From a virus, in the IMG/VR virus record IMGVR_UViG_3300037635_004285, positions 1 to 28,823 of that record: DNA of 28,823 bases. One strand, 5' to 3'. A program made the translations under genes and the position numbers. This document shows, in pieces, positions 13,298 through 22,035 of the stretch; position 1 is the stretch's first letter, and each line of letters starts with the position of its first letter. The notes beneath the pieces were generated by a model, which saw nothing but the letters and a program-made list of their open reading frames with translations, was not told where the DNA came from and ran no database searches.

Positions 13298-13951
13298 ATG
13301 GGTAGACCATTAAACAAAAAATATTTTGGTAATACAAATGATTCAGGACTAGGCGGCGAAGGCGTTGCTTCAGTAACAGTCACAGGCGCTGGTACAGGCT
13401 ATACAGACGGTGATGCAGTAGTTTTCAGCGCACCTCAACTTCCAGGCGGTGTTACTGCAACTGGTGTTGTTGTTGATGATGGTGCCGACGGCACAGTTAA
13501 TTCAATATCAATTACTAATGCAGGTTCAGGCTATACATCAGCACCAACTATTGACTTAACAGGAGAAGGTAACGGAGACGCCACAGCAACAGCCACATTA
13601 ACCACATCTGGTGTTAACGCAATCGCATTTTCATCATATGTTGATGGCGGTAGTAATCAAACAGACGGCGATATTGTTAAACAAGTAGCCGCAAGACGCT
13701 TCAAAGTTACAAACTCAGACGGCACAGGCACATGTAAACTAGTTGCAGCTACACCAAGCGCAGCTGGAGAAATGATGATGAGTGCTACGGACTCATCTGG
13801 TAAGACATACTATGTAACAAAGATTTCTGCTCGCAAAGCAACTTTAACACAGTATGGTGCAGGTGGTCATGAATTTACTGACGGCACATCACAAAAGTGG
13901 TCATTTGATTCAGCAGTATTAAATGATTCAGTACAATTAGATAATAACTAA
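13298..13951 (+). CDS. Virion structural protein, Gly/Thr-rich beta repeats
   Basis: The protein has 217 residues. It begins MGRPLNKKYFGNTNDSGLGG, an opening I associate with a virion protein common in marine T4-like phages. Two Gly-Tyr-Thr repeats follow (TGAGTGYTDGDAVVF near 28-42 and TNAGSGYTSAPTIDL near 72-86), then a C-terminal domain with VAARRFKVTNSDGTGTCKLV and KISARKATLTQYG. The repeats suggest beta-strand turns of a surface or decoration protein. It has a good AAAAGGAG ribosome binding site, its own promoter, and strong terminators on both sides, so it is a single-gene unit, consistent with high and independent expression next to the major capsid gene. The exact role is unknown. Confidence 0.7.
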   Translation: MGRPLNKKYFGNTNDSGLGGEGVASVTVTGAGTGYTDGDAVVFSAPQLPGGVTATGVVVDDGADGTVNSISITNAGSGYTSAPTIDLTGEGNGDATATATLTTSGVNAIAFSSYVDGGSNQTDGDIVKQVAARRFKVTNSDGTGTCKLVAATPSAAGEMMMSATDSSGKTYYVTKISARKATLTQYGAGGHEFTDGTSQKWSFDSAVLNDSVQLDNN

Positions 13952-13974
13952 GATAGTTATTTTATATTTTATGG

Positions 13975-14003
13975 AAAAGGGTCAGACGTCTGACCCTTTT
14001 TCT
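13975..14003 (+). terminator. Strong intrinsic terminator, perfect palindrome
   Basis: AAAAGGGTCAGA (13975-13986) is followed directly by CG and its complement TCTGACCCTTTT (to 14000), then T. It may act in both directions. Confidence 0.88.
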
Positions 14004-14015
14004 ATTGTAAAAATG

Positions 14016-14023
14016 TATAAATA
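14016..14023 (+). promoter_or_regulatory. T4-type late promoter
   Basis: A perfect TATAAATA follows the palindromic terminator. The predicted start is 14029, with a 32-base leader to the ATG at 14061. Confidence 0.7.
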
Positions 14024-14060
14024 ATAGTAACATTAGAAGTAACAATGGAAAACACAAAAT

Positions 14061-14942
14061 ATGGCACAGAATCTAATTGTCAACAGCGATTATAATATTG
14101 ACGTTGGCGCGAACGAAGTAAACATTACAGCATCAGAAGTTAACGTTATAGGTAACTTTGTTGTAACAGGTACAACTACAACAGTTGACTCTGCTAATAT
14201 GTCTGTCACAGATAATAATATTGTTCTTAACCAAGGCGAAGCCGGTGCAGGTGTAACATTAGGATCTGCAGGTATTACTGTAGATCGTGGTAGTGTAGAT
14301 GACGCTACACTTATTTGGGACGAAACAACAGATAAGTGGAACTTTAAAGTAGGCGCAAGCACAGCAGACCTAGTAGCAAACGTTTCAATGGACGCGTTAG
14401 AATTAGACGGTGTTACTGTTACGGATATTATTACAGAAGCAGAAACAATTGCCGCTAACGACAATGACACATCTCTTCCAACATCAGCCGCAGTAAAAGC
14501 TTATGCAGACGCAATTGCGACATCATCAGCGGCAGGTGGCGCACAATACGATGTACAATACAACACAGGTGCAGGATTAGGTGGTAATAGTAACTTTACT
14601 GTAAACTATACTACAAACGTTGTAAGTATTTTAGGCGAACTTAATGTTGATAACATTAACATTAACGGCAATGATATTATTTCATCTAATGTAGATGGCA
14701 ACATTACATTAACACCAAATGGTGTTGGTAATATTATTTTAGCAAAAGAAACAGGAGTTTCAGTACAGTTAGACTTTACAGATCAAGGCAGTGATCCAAG
14801 TGCAACAGCGACAGTGAATAAGATTTATTCTAAAACACCAAGTGGTGGCGGCACAGGTTTATATTTTGTTAATAATACAACAACTGGTGAGTTTATTAGT
14901 AAAAGCAAATCAATTGCTTACTCATTAGTATTCGGCGGATAA
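14061..14942 (+). CDS. Fibre-like virion protein with the NxTVxGTTTTVD module
   Basis: The protein has 293 residues. Residues about 30-95 (VNVIGNFVVTGTTTTVDSAN, then ITVDRGSVDDATLIWDETTD) form a module also found twice in the giant fibre protein at 22036. A SAAVKAYADA segment near 143-152 is a common phage fibre motif, followed by beta-rich sequence (GGAQYDVQYNTGAGLGGNSN). The C-terminus is short and polar (KSKSIAYSLVFGG). It is probably part of a tail or whisker fibre; attachment point and receptor role cannot be told. There is no clear Shine-Dalgarno sequence. A competing ATG at 14045 gives only a 16-codon frame, so 14061 is preferred. Confidence 0.65.
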   Translation: MAQNLIVNSDYNIDVGANEVNITASEVNVIGNFVVTGTTTTVDSANMSVTDNNIVLNQGEAGAGVTLGSAGITVDRGSVDDATLIWDETTDKWNFKVGASTADLVANVSMDALELDGVTVTDIITEAETIAANDNDTSLPTSAAVKAYADAIATSSAAGGAQYDVQYNTGAGLGGNSNFTVNYTTNVVSILGELNVDNININGNDIISSNVDGNITLTPNGVGNIILAKETGVSVQLDFTDQGSDPSATATVNKIYSKTPSGGGTGLYFVNNTTTGEFISKSKSIAYSLVFGG

Positions 14943-14945
14943 ATA
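14938..14945 (+). promoter_or_regulatory. Putative late promoter giving a leaderless transcript
   Basis: GATAAATA overlaps the stop of the preceding gene. T4 spacing puts the start at 14951, exactly the A of the next ATG, as at 7755-7768. Confidence 0.45.
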
Positions 14946-14950
14946 TAATT

Positions 14951-15352
14951 ATGGCAATAGCAATCGCAAATTTAGCAAATACAACAGCAACGGCAGTTAT
15001 TACAGCGGCAAGTGACATCGCTGTTACTGATATTATTATCTTTAATACAGACTCACATACTGGATCACTTTTTGAATGGAGTTTAAATTTAATTCCAAGT
15101 GGTGATTCAAACTCCATTGATAACTTACTATATTCTTCAAGTTTAGTGACAACAGGTTATGCAAACTCATTGTATCCTGGGTCAAACATTCATGTTAATA
15201 CAATAACAGGGTTTATTGGTAATAAATGGTTGCTATCAACTGGTGATTCATTTGAAGTTACATTGTTTGACGCAAGTAATACATCACCAACATGGTCTGG
15301 TACACCAGCATTAGTTCCAGTAAACGTATTTGTTAACTACATAGGATTGTAA
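14951..15352 (+). CDS. Small virion-type protein of unknown function
   Basis: The protein has 133 residues, beginning MAIAIANLANTTATAVITAA and ending VNVFVNYIGL. It is rich in Thr, Ser, Asn and small hydrophobic residues, with predicted beta strands and few charges. I do not recognise the family. It lies 8 bases after the fibre-like gene and its stop is one base before the next ATG, so it belongs to a run of virion surface genes. There is no Shine-Dalgarno sequence; a late promoter octamer ends 5 bases before the ATG. Confidence 0.65.
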   Translation: MAIAIANLANTTATAVITAASDIAVTDIIIFNTDSHTGSLFEWSLNLIPSGDSNSIDNLLYSSSLVTTGYANSLYPGSNIHVNTITGFIGNKWLLSTGDSFEVTLFDASNTSPTWSGTPALVPVNVFVNYIGL

Positions 15353-15353
15353 A

Positions 15354-15782
15354 ATGCCTTTTGACGCTTCACAACCACAATACTTTACTCATAATAAAGT
15401 TAACTTCGGTAGACAAGACGCTGTCGGTCTTCCTGCAGGTACTACCCTTGAACGTCCTGGTACACCAAATCCAGGTGATATAAGATTTAATACACTACTT
15501 AATTCATTAGAAACATATGATGTTGTTAATTTTTGGCAACCTATTAGAATTCCAGGAACTGCTACTATTACTAAAGATACAGACACAGGTGATGGTTCAA
15601 CAACTGCTTTCAATATGTTATCATCAACTCCAGATTCAGAAGAAAATGTTCTTATTTTTATTAATAATATTTTTCAAGAAGCAACAACTGCATATACAGT
15701 ATCAGGAACAACAGTTACATTTACATCTGCCCCACCTAACGCACATGTTATTGTAGCATTAAGCGGATTTGACACTGTTTAA
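15354..15782 (+). CDS. Small fibre/virion protein with the ERPGTP and GDGSTTAF modules
   Basis: The protein has 142 residues. Residues about 26-55 (LPAGTTLERPGTPNPGDIRF) and about 75-137 (DTGDGSTTAFNMLS, then TTAYTVSGTTVTFTSAPPNA) form two modules that recur in the proteins at 19284 and 22036. They are typical of phage fibre tips and sheaths, where GDGSTTxF introduces a small beta domain. The N-terminal 25 residues (MPFDASQPQYFTHNKVNFGR) are unique. The ATG follows the previous stop by one base, so translation is probably coupled. It may be a minimal stand-alone version of the modules found in the longer proteins. Confidence 0.7.
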   Translation: MPFDASQPQYFTHNKVNFGRQDAVGLPAGTTLERPGTPNPGDIRFNTLLNSLETYDVVNFWQPIRIPGTATITKDTDTGDGSTTAFNMLSSTPDSEENVLIFINNIFQEATTAYTVSGTTVTFTSAPPNAHVIVALSGFDTV

Positions 15783-15797
15783 TATTTTAAACTCTTA

Positions 15798-15805
15798 TAT
15801 AAATA
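15798..15805 (+). promoter_or_regulatory. T4-type late promoter
   Basis: A perfect TATAAATA. The predicted start is 15811, giving a 27-base leader with the ribosome binding site ACGGAGA before the ATG at 15838. Confidence 0.7.
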
Positions 15806-15837
15806 CTAGTATAAAGTAATTTTAAACGGAGAATAGT

Positions 15838-18800
15838 ATGGGTATAGGTCGCGTCTCGGGACCAATGTTACAACCAAATTTGGTCAGGCAAGGTACTGAC
15901 TTAGCATTTGAAACGGATTTATTATATCTCGATGTAACAAATTCACGCATTGGTATTAATCAAAACACGCCGGGTTATTCGTTAGACATTTCAGGCGACC
16001 TGCAAGTTGGTAATATCGAACTTGATACCAACACTATTACTACAACAAATACAGATGGTAATTTAATATTAAATGCCAATGGCGCCGGTCAAATACAAGT
16101 ATCAAGTAAGAACATTCAAAATGTTCTTGATCCTGTATTAGCACAAGACGCCGCAACAAAAGCATATGTTGATGCACAAATTGGCGGATCCAGCGGTGGT
16201 AGTATTACGTTAGGAACTCCCACTGATGGTAGTTTAACAACATGTAGTGCGTATTTAGGTTGGACCGGATCCACCTTTGTAACAGATGCTATAGATGATT
16301 TAAATGAAGTAGTTGAAAATATTCGCAATAATACGTTTGTTAAAGAAGTAGACTTTACTGCTGACCAAACAGTAGGCGGTGCTGGGCTTGTTGTAACGCT
16401 AACTATTACCGCAACAGGTAATGCTAACAGATATGATATTACTTGGGGTGACGGTAATACAACAACTGGAACAAGTGATAGCACACCAACGCATACATAT
16501 AACTCTAATGTTGGCTCGCCATTTGATGTAGAGGTTAGAGCATATAACAACAGTGGTTGTGGAACAGGTAGCGAAGCAACAAAAGTAAGAGCAAGTTATA
16601 TTATTATTTACACTGCTAACCCAGTAGTAACATTTGCCGCATATACTGCCGCTAGCGGTGGTAGTCCAATTACATATTGGGACGACGGCGATACAGTATA
16701 CTTTGAAAACGACACAACAAACATCGGTGGCGCCACAATACAATACACTTGGGATTGGGGTGACGGAAGTAGTGATGATGTTATCAATACAGACAGTGAT
16801 GCAGGAGGCAGTGCCGGCGCAAGACTAGCACACACGTTCACTACCAGTACCGAACAAGAACAAACAAGAACAGTTAGTTTGACACTTGACTCGCATAATA
16901 CAGCAGACCCAAGTGTTATTCCAACAGATGATGACACTGCTTATAAAATTTACGATGACCATACTCCAACTGTTACATTAAGTGGAACAACTGGTATTAA
17001 CGAAGAAGGCACAAGCGGATTACCAATTACTTTTACTAACACTACTGAAAGTACAATTGGCAGTTACGCAACATATGGTATACAATACCAATATCAGTGG
17101 GGTGACGGCACTTCAAATACAACAGTAAATGTCGGCACAGGCGGAAGTGGTGACACAGGTAACACCATTGCTCACACATTTGCACTAAGTTCTGGAAATC
17201 AAGCATCTGGAACACCAGTAGATTATACTGGTAACTTAAGAGTTATTAGTAACCACTCAAGTAGCCCATTTATTAGTTCCAACTTTACAGTTCATGTTGA
17301 ACCCGATGTTAGAGCAAACATTGCGGCTACAGCAGTAACAGTAAGCGATAGATCCGGTGATAATCAATATGACATTTACGATTACACAGACTATAGTGGA
17401 AATAACAGAGCATTAGTAAGAGCAACAAACACTTCGCAAAACGCAGACGATTATGTTTATACGTGGGCAGACGGAGATTCAGATTCTCCAACAGAGGATG
17501 GTGTGAGCGCAGGTTCAATTGGAGCAACATTGGATCACGACTATACAGGCGAATCAACAGGCAGCTATAACTTGTCATTCACTGCGAATGGTACTCCGGA
17601 CATTACAGCACAAACAGATGTTGATACAAGCATTACATTTACAATGAATGCAACACCATCTGCTCCTGCTGATTTAAGCACAAAGTCTATTACACTAAGT
17701 GACTCGTATCAAGGAACAAGCCCAAAACTTTGCGCTGGGTTTACAGACAATAGTGCTACAAGTCCATTGGTTGCTGGCGCGTCATTAACAACAACGACAG
17801 CAAGACGTTATACAAGTGGCACAATTGATACAAGCACAGTTGCTAATGCGTATAATGGATTAAGCGGAACATTAACAGCAAGTATTAACGGTGTTGATAG
17901 TGGTAACAAAACATTTACCTCAGCACTAAACGAAAACGGAACATTTACTTCACTTGTTGTAAGTGACCAACGCGACGCGAATGACACAATTAGTTCAGCA
18001 ACATACCCAACAGGTTTTTACCAAACATTTGATGCTAAGATTACACAATCACTTGGCAGTTACTCTGTTGGTGTAAACGACGAAAGATTAGAACATAGCG
18101 CAACAGGTAACACAAATTATGTTTCTGTTGTATACGATGATGTCACAGCATCACCGACTATTTCCAGTGTAGGCACATTATCAGAAGGAACTGCTGGCAC
18201 AAAACGATATATCTCAGGTATTCCATACTACAACACAGGAAGCCCAACACTTAACCTAACTGGTGTACAGATCAGTAATTTAACAGGGCAGGCTTATAGA
18301 GACACAGGCTCTATTGTTGAAGTAGATAACGGAACAAACCAAGAAGGTACATCAAGTGCAGGCACAAGTAATACAAACTTTACATACGCACAGATTGATG
18401 GTGCTAGTTCAATGCTAACAGGCGGCATTCCAAACACTGACACAGGTGTTGCCTCACCTTACACAATAGGAACATTATCCGTACCTGTAACATCAAGTAG
18501 TGTAAGAACTGTAGACAGAGTAAAAGTTAGAGCATCTAACTGTAACGGAAAAAGTAGTTACTCTGAAGTTACAGCAACAGATATTAACGTCCATACTGCC
18601 TCACAATCAGGCATTAATGAACTTGTTATTGCTGTAGCAGACAGTTTAGGTAATGGAACATATACAGACGATGGTATTCGAAGCACAGCATTTTTAGCAG
18701 AGACTACCGACACGCCAACGTTTAATGGCGCAACAAACTTTTACACTAGCAGCCTTTATACTGAGTCAAGTGACCCGGGTGTTAGTGGAACAAAAGAAGC

Positions 18801-19284
18801 AACAATTAGACTTGGTGTTTTAGAGTATGACGTAACAGATTACAGTACAGGCTTCCTACCAGTCGGACCTGATCGCAGTAGCGACACTGGAACACAATAT
18901 TTTACATTTGCTTTCCGTAGACAAGTTGTTGCTAACTTTGATATTAACATTACATCAAGTTCAGGAATAAGTGGCTTATGGATTGCCGCACCAGGCACTG
19001 CTATTGATAGTGCTAGTGGACTCAACGGTTGGATAGATTCAAGCACAACATATGGTGGTAGTGGTGTTCCAGGTAGTGATGTAGGCAACGGCGGTAACGG
19101 TAGTGATGGTTGCGCGTTTACATCAGGTGATAGAATTGCAACAGGTGTTTCACTAAGTGGTGGTTATACAATGACACTTGGTGCAGAGAACATGTCAAAC
19201 GCTACAGGTAATGTAGTGTTGGTAAGAATAGCGTTAGCAAGTGGCGAATCAGTAACCGCACTTAGCGTAGGGGAGGCGGCATAA
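15838..19284 (+). CDS. Giant virion protein with PKD-like domains
   Basis: The protein has 1148 residues. The N-terminal part (1-120) holds fibre-type sequence: RIGINQNTPGYSLDISGDLQ, then ATKAYVDAQIGG. It is followed by four PKD-like beta domains marked by WGDG or WADG turns at about W203, W307, W421 and W543, each with the closing HTY/HTF/HDY strand. The remaining 550 residues are Thr/Ser/Gly-rich beta sequence with no family I know; the last 150 contain Gly-rich turns and a hydrophobic end. PKD folds occur in cell-surface and carbohydrate-interacting proteins, so host surface binding is plausible. The stop overlaps the next ATG (TAATG). Confidence 0.75.
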   Translation: MGIGRVSGPMLQPNLVRQGTDLAFETDLLYLDVTNSRIGINQNTPGYSLDISGDLQVGNIELDTNTITTTNTDGNLILNANGAGQIQVSSKNIQNVLDPVLAQDAATKAYVDAQIGGSSGGSITLGTPTDGSLTTCSAYLGWTGSTFVTDAIDDLNEVVENIRNNTFVKEVDFTADQTVGGAGLVVTLTITATGNANRYDITWGDGNTTTGTSDSTPTHTYNSNVGSPFDVEVRAYNNSGCGTGSEATKVRASYIIIYTANPVVTFAAYTAASGGSPITYWDDGDTVYFENDTTNIGGATIQYTWDWGDGSSDDVINTDSDAGGSAGARLAHTFTTSTEQEQTRTVSLTLDSHNTADPSVIPTDDDTAYKIYDDHTPTVTLSGTTGINEEGTSGLPITFTNTTESTIGSYATYGIQYQYQWGDGTSNTTVNVGTGGSGDTGNTIAHTFALSSGNQASGTPVDYTGNLRVISNHSSSPFISSNFTVHVEPDVRANIAATAVTVSDRSGDNQYDIYDYTDYSGNNRALVRATNTSQNADDYVYTWADGDSDSPTEDGVSAGSIGATLDHDYTGESTGSYNLSFTANGTPDITAQTDVDTSITFTMNATPSAPADLSTKSITLSDSYQGTSPKLCAGFTDNSATSPLVAGASLTTTTARRYTSGTIDTSTVANAYNGLSGTLTASINGVDSGNKTFTSALNENGTFTSLVVSDQRDANDTISSATYPTGFYQTFDAKITQSLGSYSVGVNDERLEHSATGNTNYVSVVYDDVTASPTISSVGTLSEGTAGTKRYISGIPYYNTGSPTLNLTGVQISNLTGQAYRDTGSIVEVDNGTNQEGTSSAGTSNTNFTYAQIDGASSMLTGGIPNTDTGVASPYTIGTLSVPVTSSSVRTVDRVKVRASNCNGKSSYSEVTATDINVHTASQSGINELVIAVADSLGNGTYTDDGIRSTAFLAETTDTPTFNGATNFYTSSLYTESSDPGVSGTKEATIRLGVLEYDVTDYSTGFLPVGPDRSSDTGTQYFTFAFRRQVVANFDINITSSSGISGLWIAAPGTAIDSASGLNGWIDSSTTYGGSGVPGSDVGNGGNGSDGCAFTSGDRIATGVSLSGGYTMTLGAENMSNATGNVVLVRIALASGESVTALSVGEAA

Positions 19285-20561
19285 TGGCAGTTTCAGATAA
19301 CCAGAAAGTCGACTACCTTTGGAAAAAGTTAGGATACGGCGCCACCAAAACAGATACAAACGCACTTAAAAAGGCTCCTAACGAAGCCATAGCAAGTCCG
19401 CTATTGCTACGCGGTGACAAAGTTTGGAAGAACGCATCAAGCATTCCTTCCTCAATACCAGGCTCAAGTGCTGGTGTTGTTACTGTTTATACAACAGCCG
19501 CACCGCAGGAGTGTACGCAAGATATCACATCAACAGCGAACAGAACTTGGAAAACAACATTAACAGATTGGATATCACCTGAGATTGGCTCAACATATCA
19601 AGTAAAAGTTTATATACATACTGCATCTGATGCAGGGAACGCCGCCGCAAGTGGCACACAAGTATTTGCTACAGGTTCCGGTAATGATGACGAATGGTTC
19701 TTTGATTACCAAAGTGGCGTATTACACTTTGTTGGAGATAACTTACCTAATGGTGTAAGTTTTACAGGCAAGAGTGTTTACATTAGTGGCGCAAGATATA
19801 CAGGCGACTTCGGCGTAGGTGGTGATACAGGAGACTTTATATTCTCAACAAATGTAATGTCAACAGGTACTACAAATGGTGACATACAAATTGATCCGGA
19901 TGGCACAGGGCAGTTAGTAGTAGTAGGAACTAACTCAATGCTACCCCCTAGTGGTACTACATTAGAACGTCCTGGTTCACCATCAGCAGGTGACTTCCGC
20001 TATAACAGCACAGAAAATAAACTAGAATACTATAACGGTAGTGATTGGGTATTTTTAGAAAGTTCTAACTATGCGTTAGTAACAAGTGATACATTTACAG
20101 GTGATGGATCAACTACTACGTTTACTTTAAGTACTTCAGCAACAACCAATAATACTATTGTTAGCATTAACGGTGCGTTACAACAGCCAACAACAGCATA
20201 CAGTGTAAGTGGCACAACACTTACTATGGTTGAAGAAATTCATTTAAATGATGTTGTTGAGGCAAGAATTTTTAGCACAGCACTTGCAAGTGTACAAACA
20301 TTAATTAGAGATGCAGACAATGATACTCAAGTAAGAGTTGAAGCAACTACTGACGAAGATACTATTCGATTTGCAACAGCCGGCACAGAAGTTGCTACAA
20401 TGACTTCTAGTGCTACAGTTTTTGCTAATGCAGTACAAGTAGCAAGTATGACAACAACAGAACGAAATGCATTAACTGCCGCCAATGGAATGATTATTTA
20501 CAATACTACAGATAATAAATTTCAAGGATACGAGAACGGATCTTGGGCAAACTTTATATAA
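19284..20561 (+). CDS. Fibre-like virion protein with shared C-terminal modules
   Basis: The protein has 425 residues. The N-terminus (MAVSDNQKVDYLWKKLGYGA) is followed by TNALKKAPNEAIASPLLLRG, a segment that looks like a docking region, then a beta domain (about 60-180) with DDEWFFDYQSGVLHFVGDNL. The shared modules follow: LPPSGTTLERPGSPSAGDFR near 220-239, TFTGDGSTTTFTLS near 271-284, and INGALQQPTTAYSVSGTTLT near 295-314. The C-terminal TTTERNALTAANGMIIYNTT repeats the LERPG-type theme. Its ATG overlaps the stop of the PKD protein, so the two are translationally coupled and probably form one structure. Confidence 0.72.
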   Translation: MAVSDNQKVDYLWKKLGYGATKTDTNALKKAPNEAIASPLLLRGDKVWKNASSIPSSIPGSSAGVVTVYTTAAPQECTQDITSTANRTWKTTLTDWISPEIGSTYQVKVYIHTASDAGNAAASGTQVFATGSGNDDEWFFDYQSGVLHFVGDNLPNGVSFTGKSVYISGARYTGDFGVGGDTGDFIFSTNVMSTGTTNGDIQIDPDGTGQLVVVGTNSMLPPSGTTLERPGSPSAGDFRYNSTENKLEYYNGSDWVFLESSNYALVTSDTFTGDGSTTTFTLSTSATTNNTIVSINGALQQPTTAYSVSGTTLTMVEEIHLNDVVEARIFSTALASVQTLIRDADNDTQVRVEATTDEDTIRFATAGTEVATMTSSATVFANAVQVASMTTTERNALTAANGMIIYNTTDNKFQGYENGSWANFI

Positions 20562-20566
20562 GTTAA

Positions 20567-20574
20567 TGTAAATA
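20567..20574 (+). promoter_or_regulatory. Putative late promoter
   Basis: TGTAAATA, followed by AGC, matches the GTAAATA variant before the portal gene. The predicted start is 20580, 41 bases before the GTG at 20621. Confidence 0.4.
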
Positions 20575-20620
20575 GCACAACAAACAGTTAACCTAGGTAT
20601 TATTCAAAATTAAGTGTGCC

Positions 20621-21760
20621 GTGAAAATCAAATTAATATTACTTAAAAATACAGATAAGAATTGCGAGCAGATTGCTGATAGATTGTTTGACTTTACAGA
20701 ATTTTGTGTTCAGCAAAGATATCCTATACACTCACAAGACGACACAGATCCTATTACTATTGCAGACGAAGATTATATTTTTGTTATAAAAGCGGGGCAT
20801 GTGTTTTGGGACAGATCAATTTTTGATCAGTGTATAGAAGAATCTACCGAAGCAGTAATGGGAAACGAAAACTGGTTTCTAATTAATTGTAAATTACTTG
20901 AAGTAGATCCGGTAGAAGCACAGTTACGTTTCGAAGCAAACTTCTACGGTGATTGGTATAGCAAATCTATACTAGATTCATATGTAAGCAATAGACCAAC
21001 AAAAACATTTTCTAACAAGATAGAAACACTAAAAGCATTTTGTTATCCTGAAACTTACTATAGCGAAGTAGAACAATTAATGGAAAACTTGGATTATCCT
21101 GTTCCTAAAAAGATAGAACCGTTTGCGTTTGAACTGCGTGAAGCCGCAAGAAATTTAAAAGATGGTTACTATATTATAAACACAGAAGAAGTTAATACAT
21201 CACATAAGATTGAAAATAAGTTTGACAACTATATGGGAGTCTGTGGCGGATTAAAAACTTATATTTTATTAGGACAAGATTATTTTACAGATGATACAAC
21301 TGTACTAATGTTTGATATTAGTCCTGCGGCAATAAAATGGCAACAATATTTAAGAAACAACTGGGACGGCGAAGTAGAATCTTTTAAACAAGTAACAAAT
21401 AAGTTTATAGACGCAAATCCAAACTTAGTAGGAATACAAGATGGAGATCGCACAATTGAAAAATATATTAGTGAAAATAATATTACACAAGAAGATTTAA
21501 AACAGTATTGGAATAAGTTTTTAAGTTTAAATGTAGAGTATAAACAATTAGATCTCTTTAATAACAAGCATATTGAACAACTATTAAAGCATACAGAAGG
21601 CAAACATAATACATATTTTTGGCTCAGCAATTGCTTTCAAATGGAACGCTTAGTATTTCAATATGGATCACACATTAATTTACAAGATAAGTTTATAAAA
21701 CGCTTCAGAGAAGGGTCTAGTTCAACGTGCGTTTTTGATATATCCGCGGATTTATTTTAA
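20621..21760 (+). CDS. Unknown protein, possible Rossmann/methyltransferase-like C-terminal half
   Basis: The 379-residue frame uses a GTG start; there is no ATG in frame before codon 80 and no clear ribosome binding site. The N-terminal half has alternating strands and helices (MKIKLILLKNTDKNCEQIAD, DYIFVIKAGHVFWD) that suggest an alpha/beta fold. In the second half, NKFDNYMGVCGGLKTYILLG followed by TTVLMFDISPAAIKWQQYLR resembles the motif I and motif II region of a SAM-dependent methyltransferase, but the glycine motif is imperfect. It is placed between two fibre genes, where modification of fibre or host surface is conceivable. I do not recognise the family. Confidence 0.7.
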   Translation: MKIKLILLKNTDKNCEQIADRLFDFTEFCVQQRYPIHSQDDTDPITIADEDYIFVIKAGHVFWDRSIFDQCIEESTEAVMGNENWFLINCKLLEVDPVEAQLRFEANFYGDWYSKSILDSYVSNRPTKTFSNKIETLKAFCYPETYYSEVEQLMENLDYPVPKKIEPFAFELREAARNLKDGYYIINTEEVNTSHKIENKFDNYMGVCGGLKTYILLGQDYFTDDTTVLMFDISPAAIKWQQYLRNNWDGEVESFKQVTNKFIDANPNLVGIQDGDRTIEKYISENNITQEDLKQYWNKFLSLNVEYKQLDLFNNKHIEQLLKHTEGKHNTYFWLSNCFQMERLVFQYGSHINLQDKFIKRFREGSSSTCVFDISADLF

Positions 21761-21777
21761 AAATAATATGCTACTAT

Positions 21778-22010
21778 AACTATTTTTATTAGGCAAAATA
21801 GTTATTCTAGGCACTTTAAGTAGCGATTATGTGCTAACACTAAATCATCAAAAATACATTTAAATACTCGCATACTATATATGCTCGAGCATATAGATGA
21901 CCTTTATATATTTTTTCGAGATGAAATATGAAGGAATTGTCTGTCATTGGCAGACGAGATCATTCCACAATATGTATATATGGTATATGATAGTCTTCTG
22001 AAGGAAGACT
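21778..22010 (+). promoter_or_regulatory. Hairpin-rich leader of the giant fibre gene
   Basis: This 275-base gap holds no gene. It contains AACTATTTT 21778-21786 with AAAATAGTT 21795-21803, the 18-base palindrome TATATGCTCGAGCATATA (21878-21895), a nested stem GGAAT 21933-21937/ATTCC 21962-21966 over GTCTG 21939-21943/CAGAC 21951-21955, and AGTCTTC 21992-21998 with GAAGACT 22004-22010. The first may terminate the preceding transcript; the others would lie in the leader. Confidence 0.45.
21859..21866 (+). promoter_or_regulatory. Putative late promoter for the giant fibre gene
   Basis: TTTAAATA. T4 spacing predicts a start at 21872 and a 164-base structured leader, the longest in this window. 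Confidence 0.4.
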
Positions 22011-22035
22011 TTAAACAGGAATGGAGAAATAATAA

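Noticed and set aside
14045-14095. Alternative start ATG at 14045
   Set aside because: It opens a frame of only 16 codons that stops at 14093-14095.
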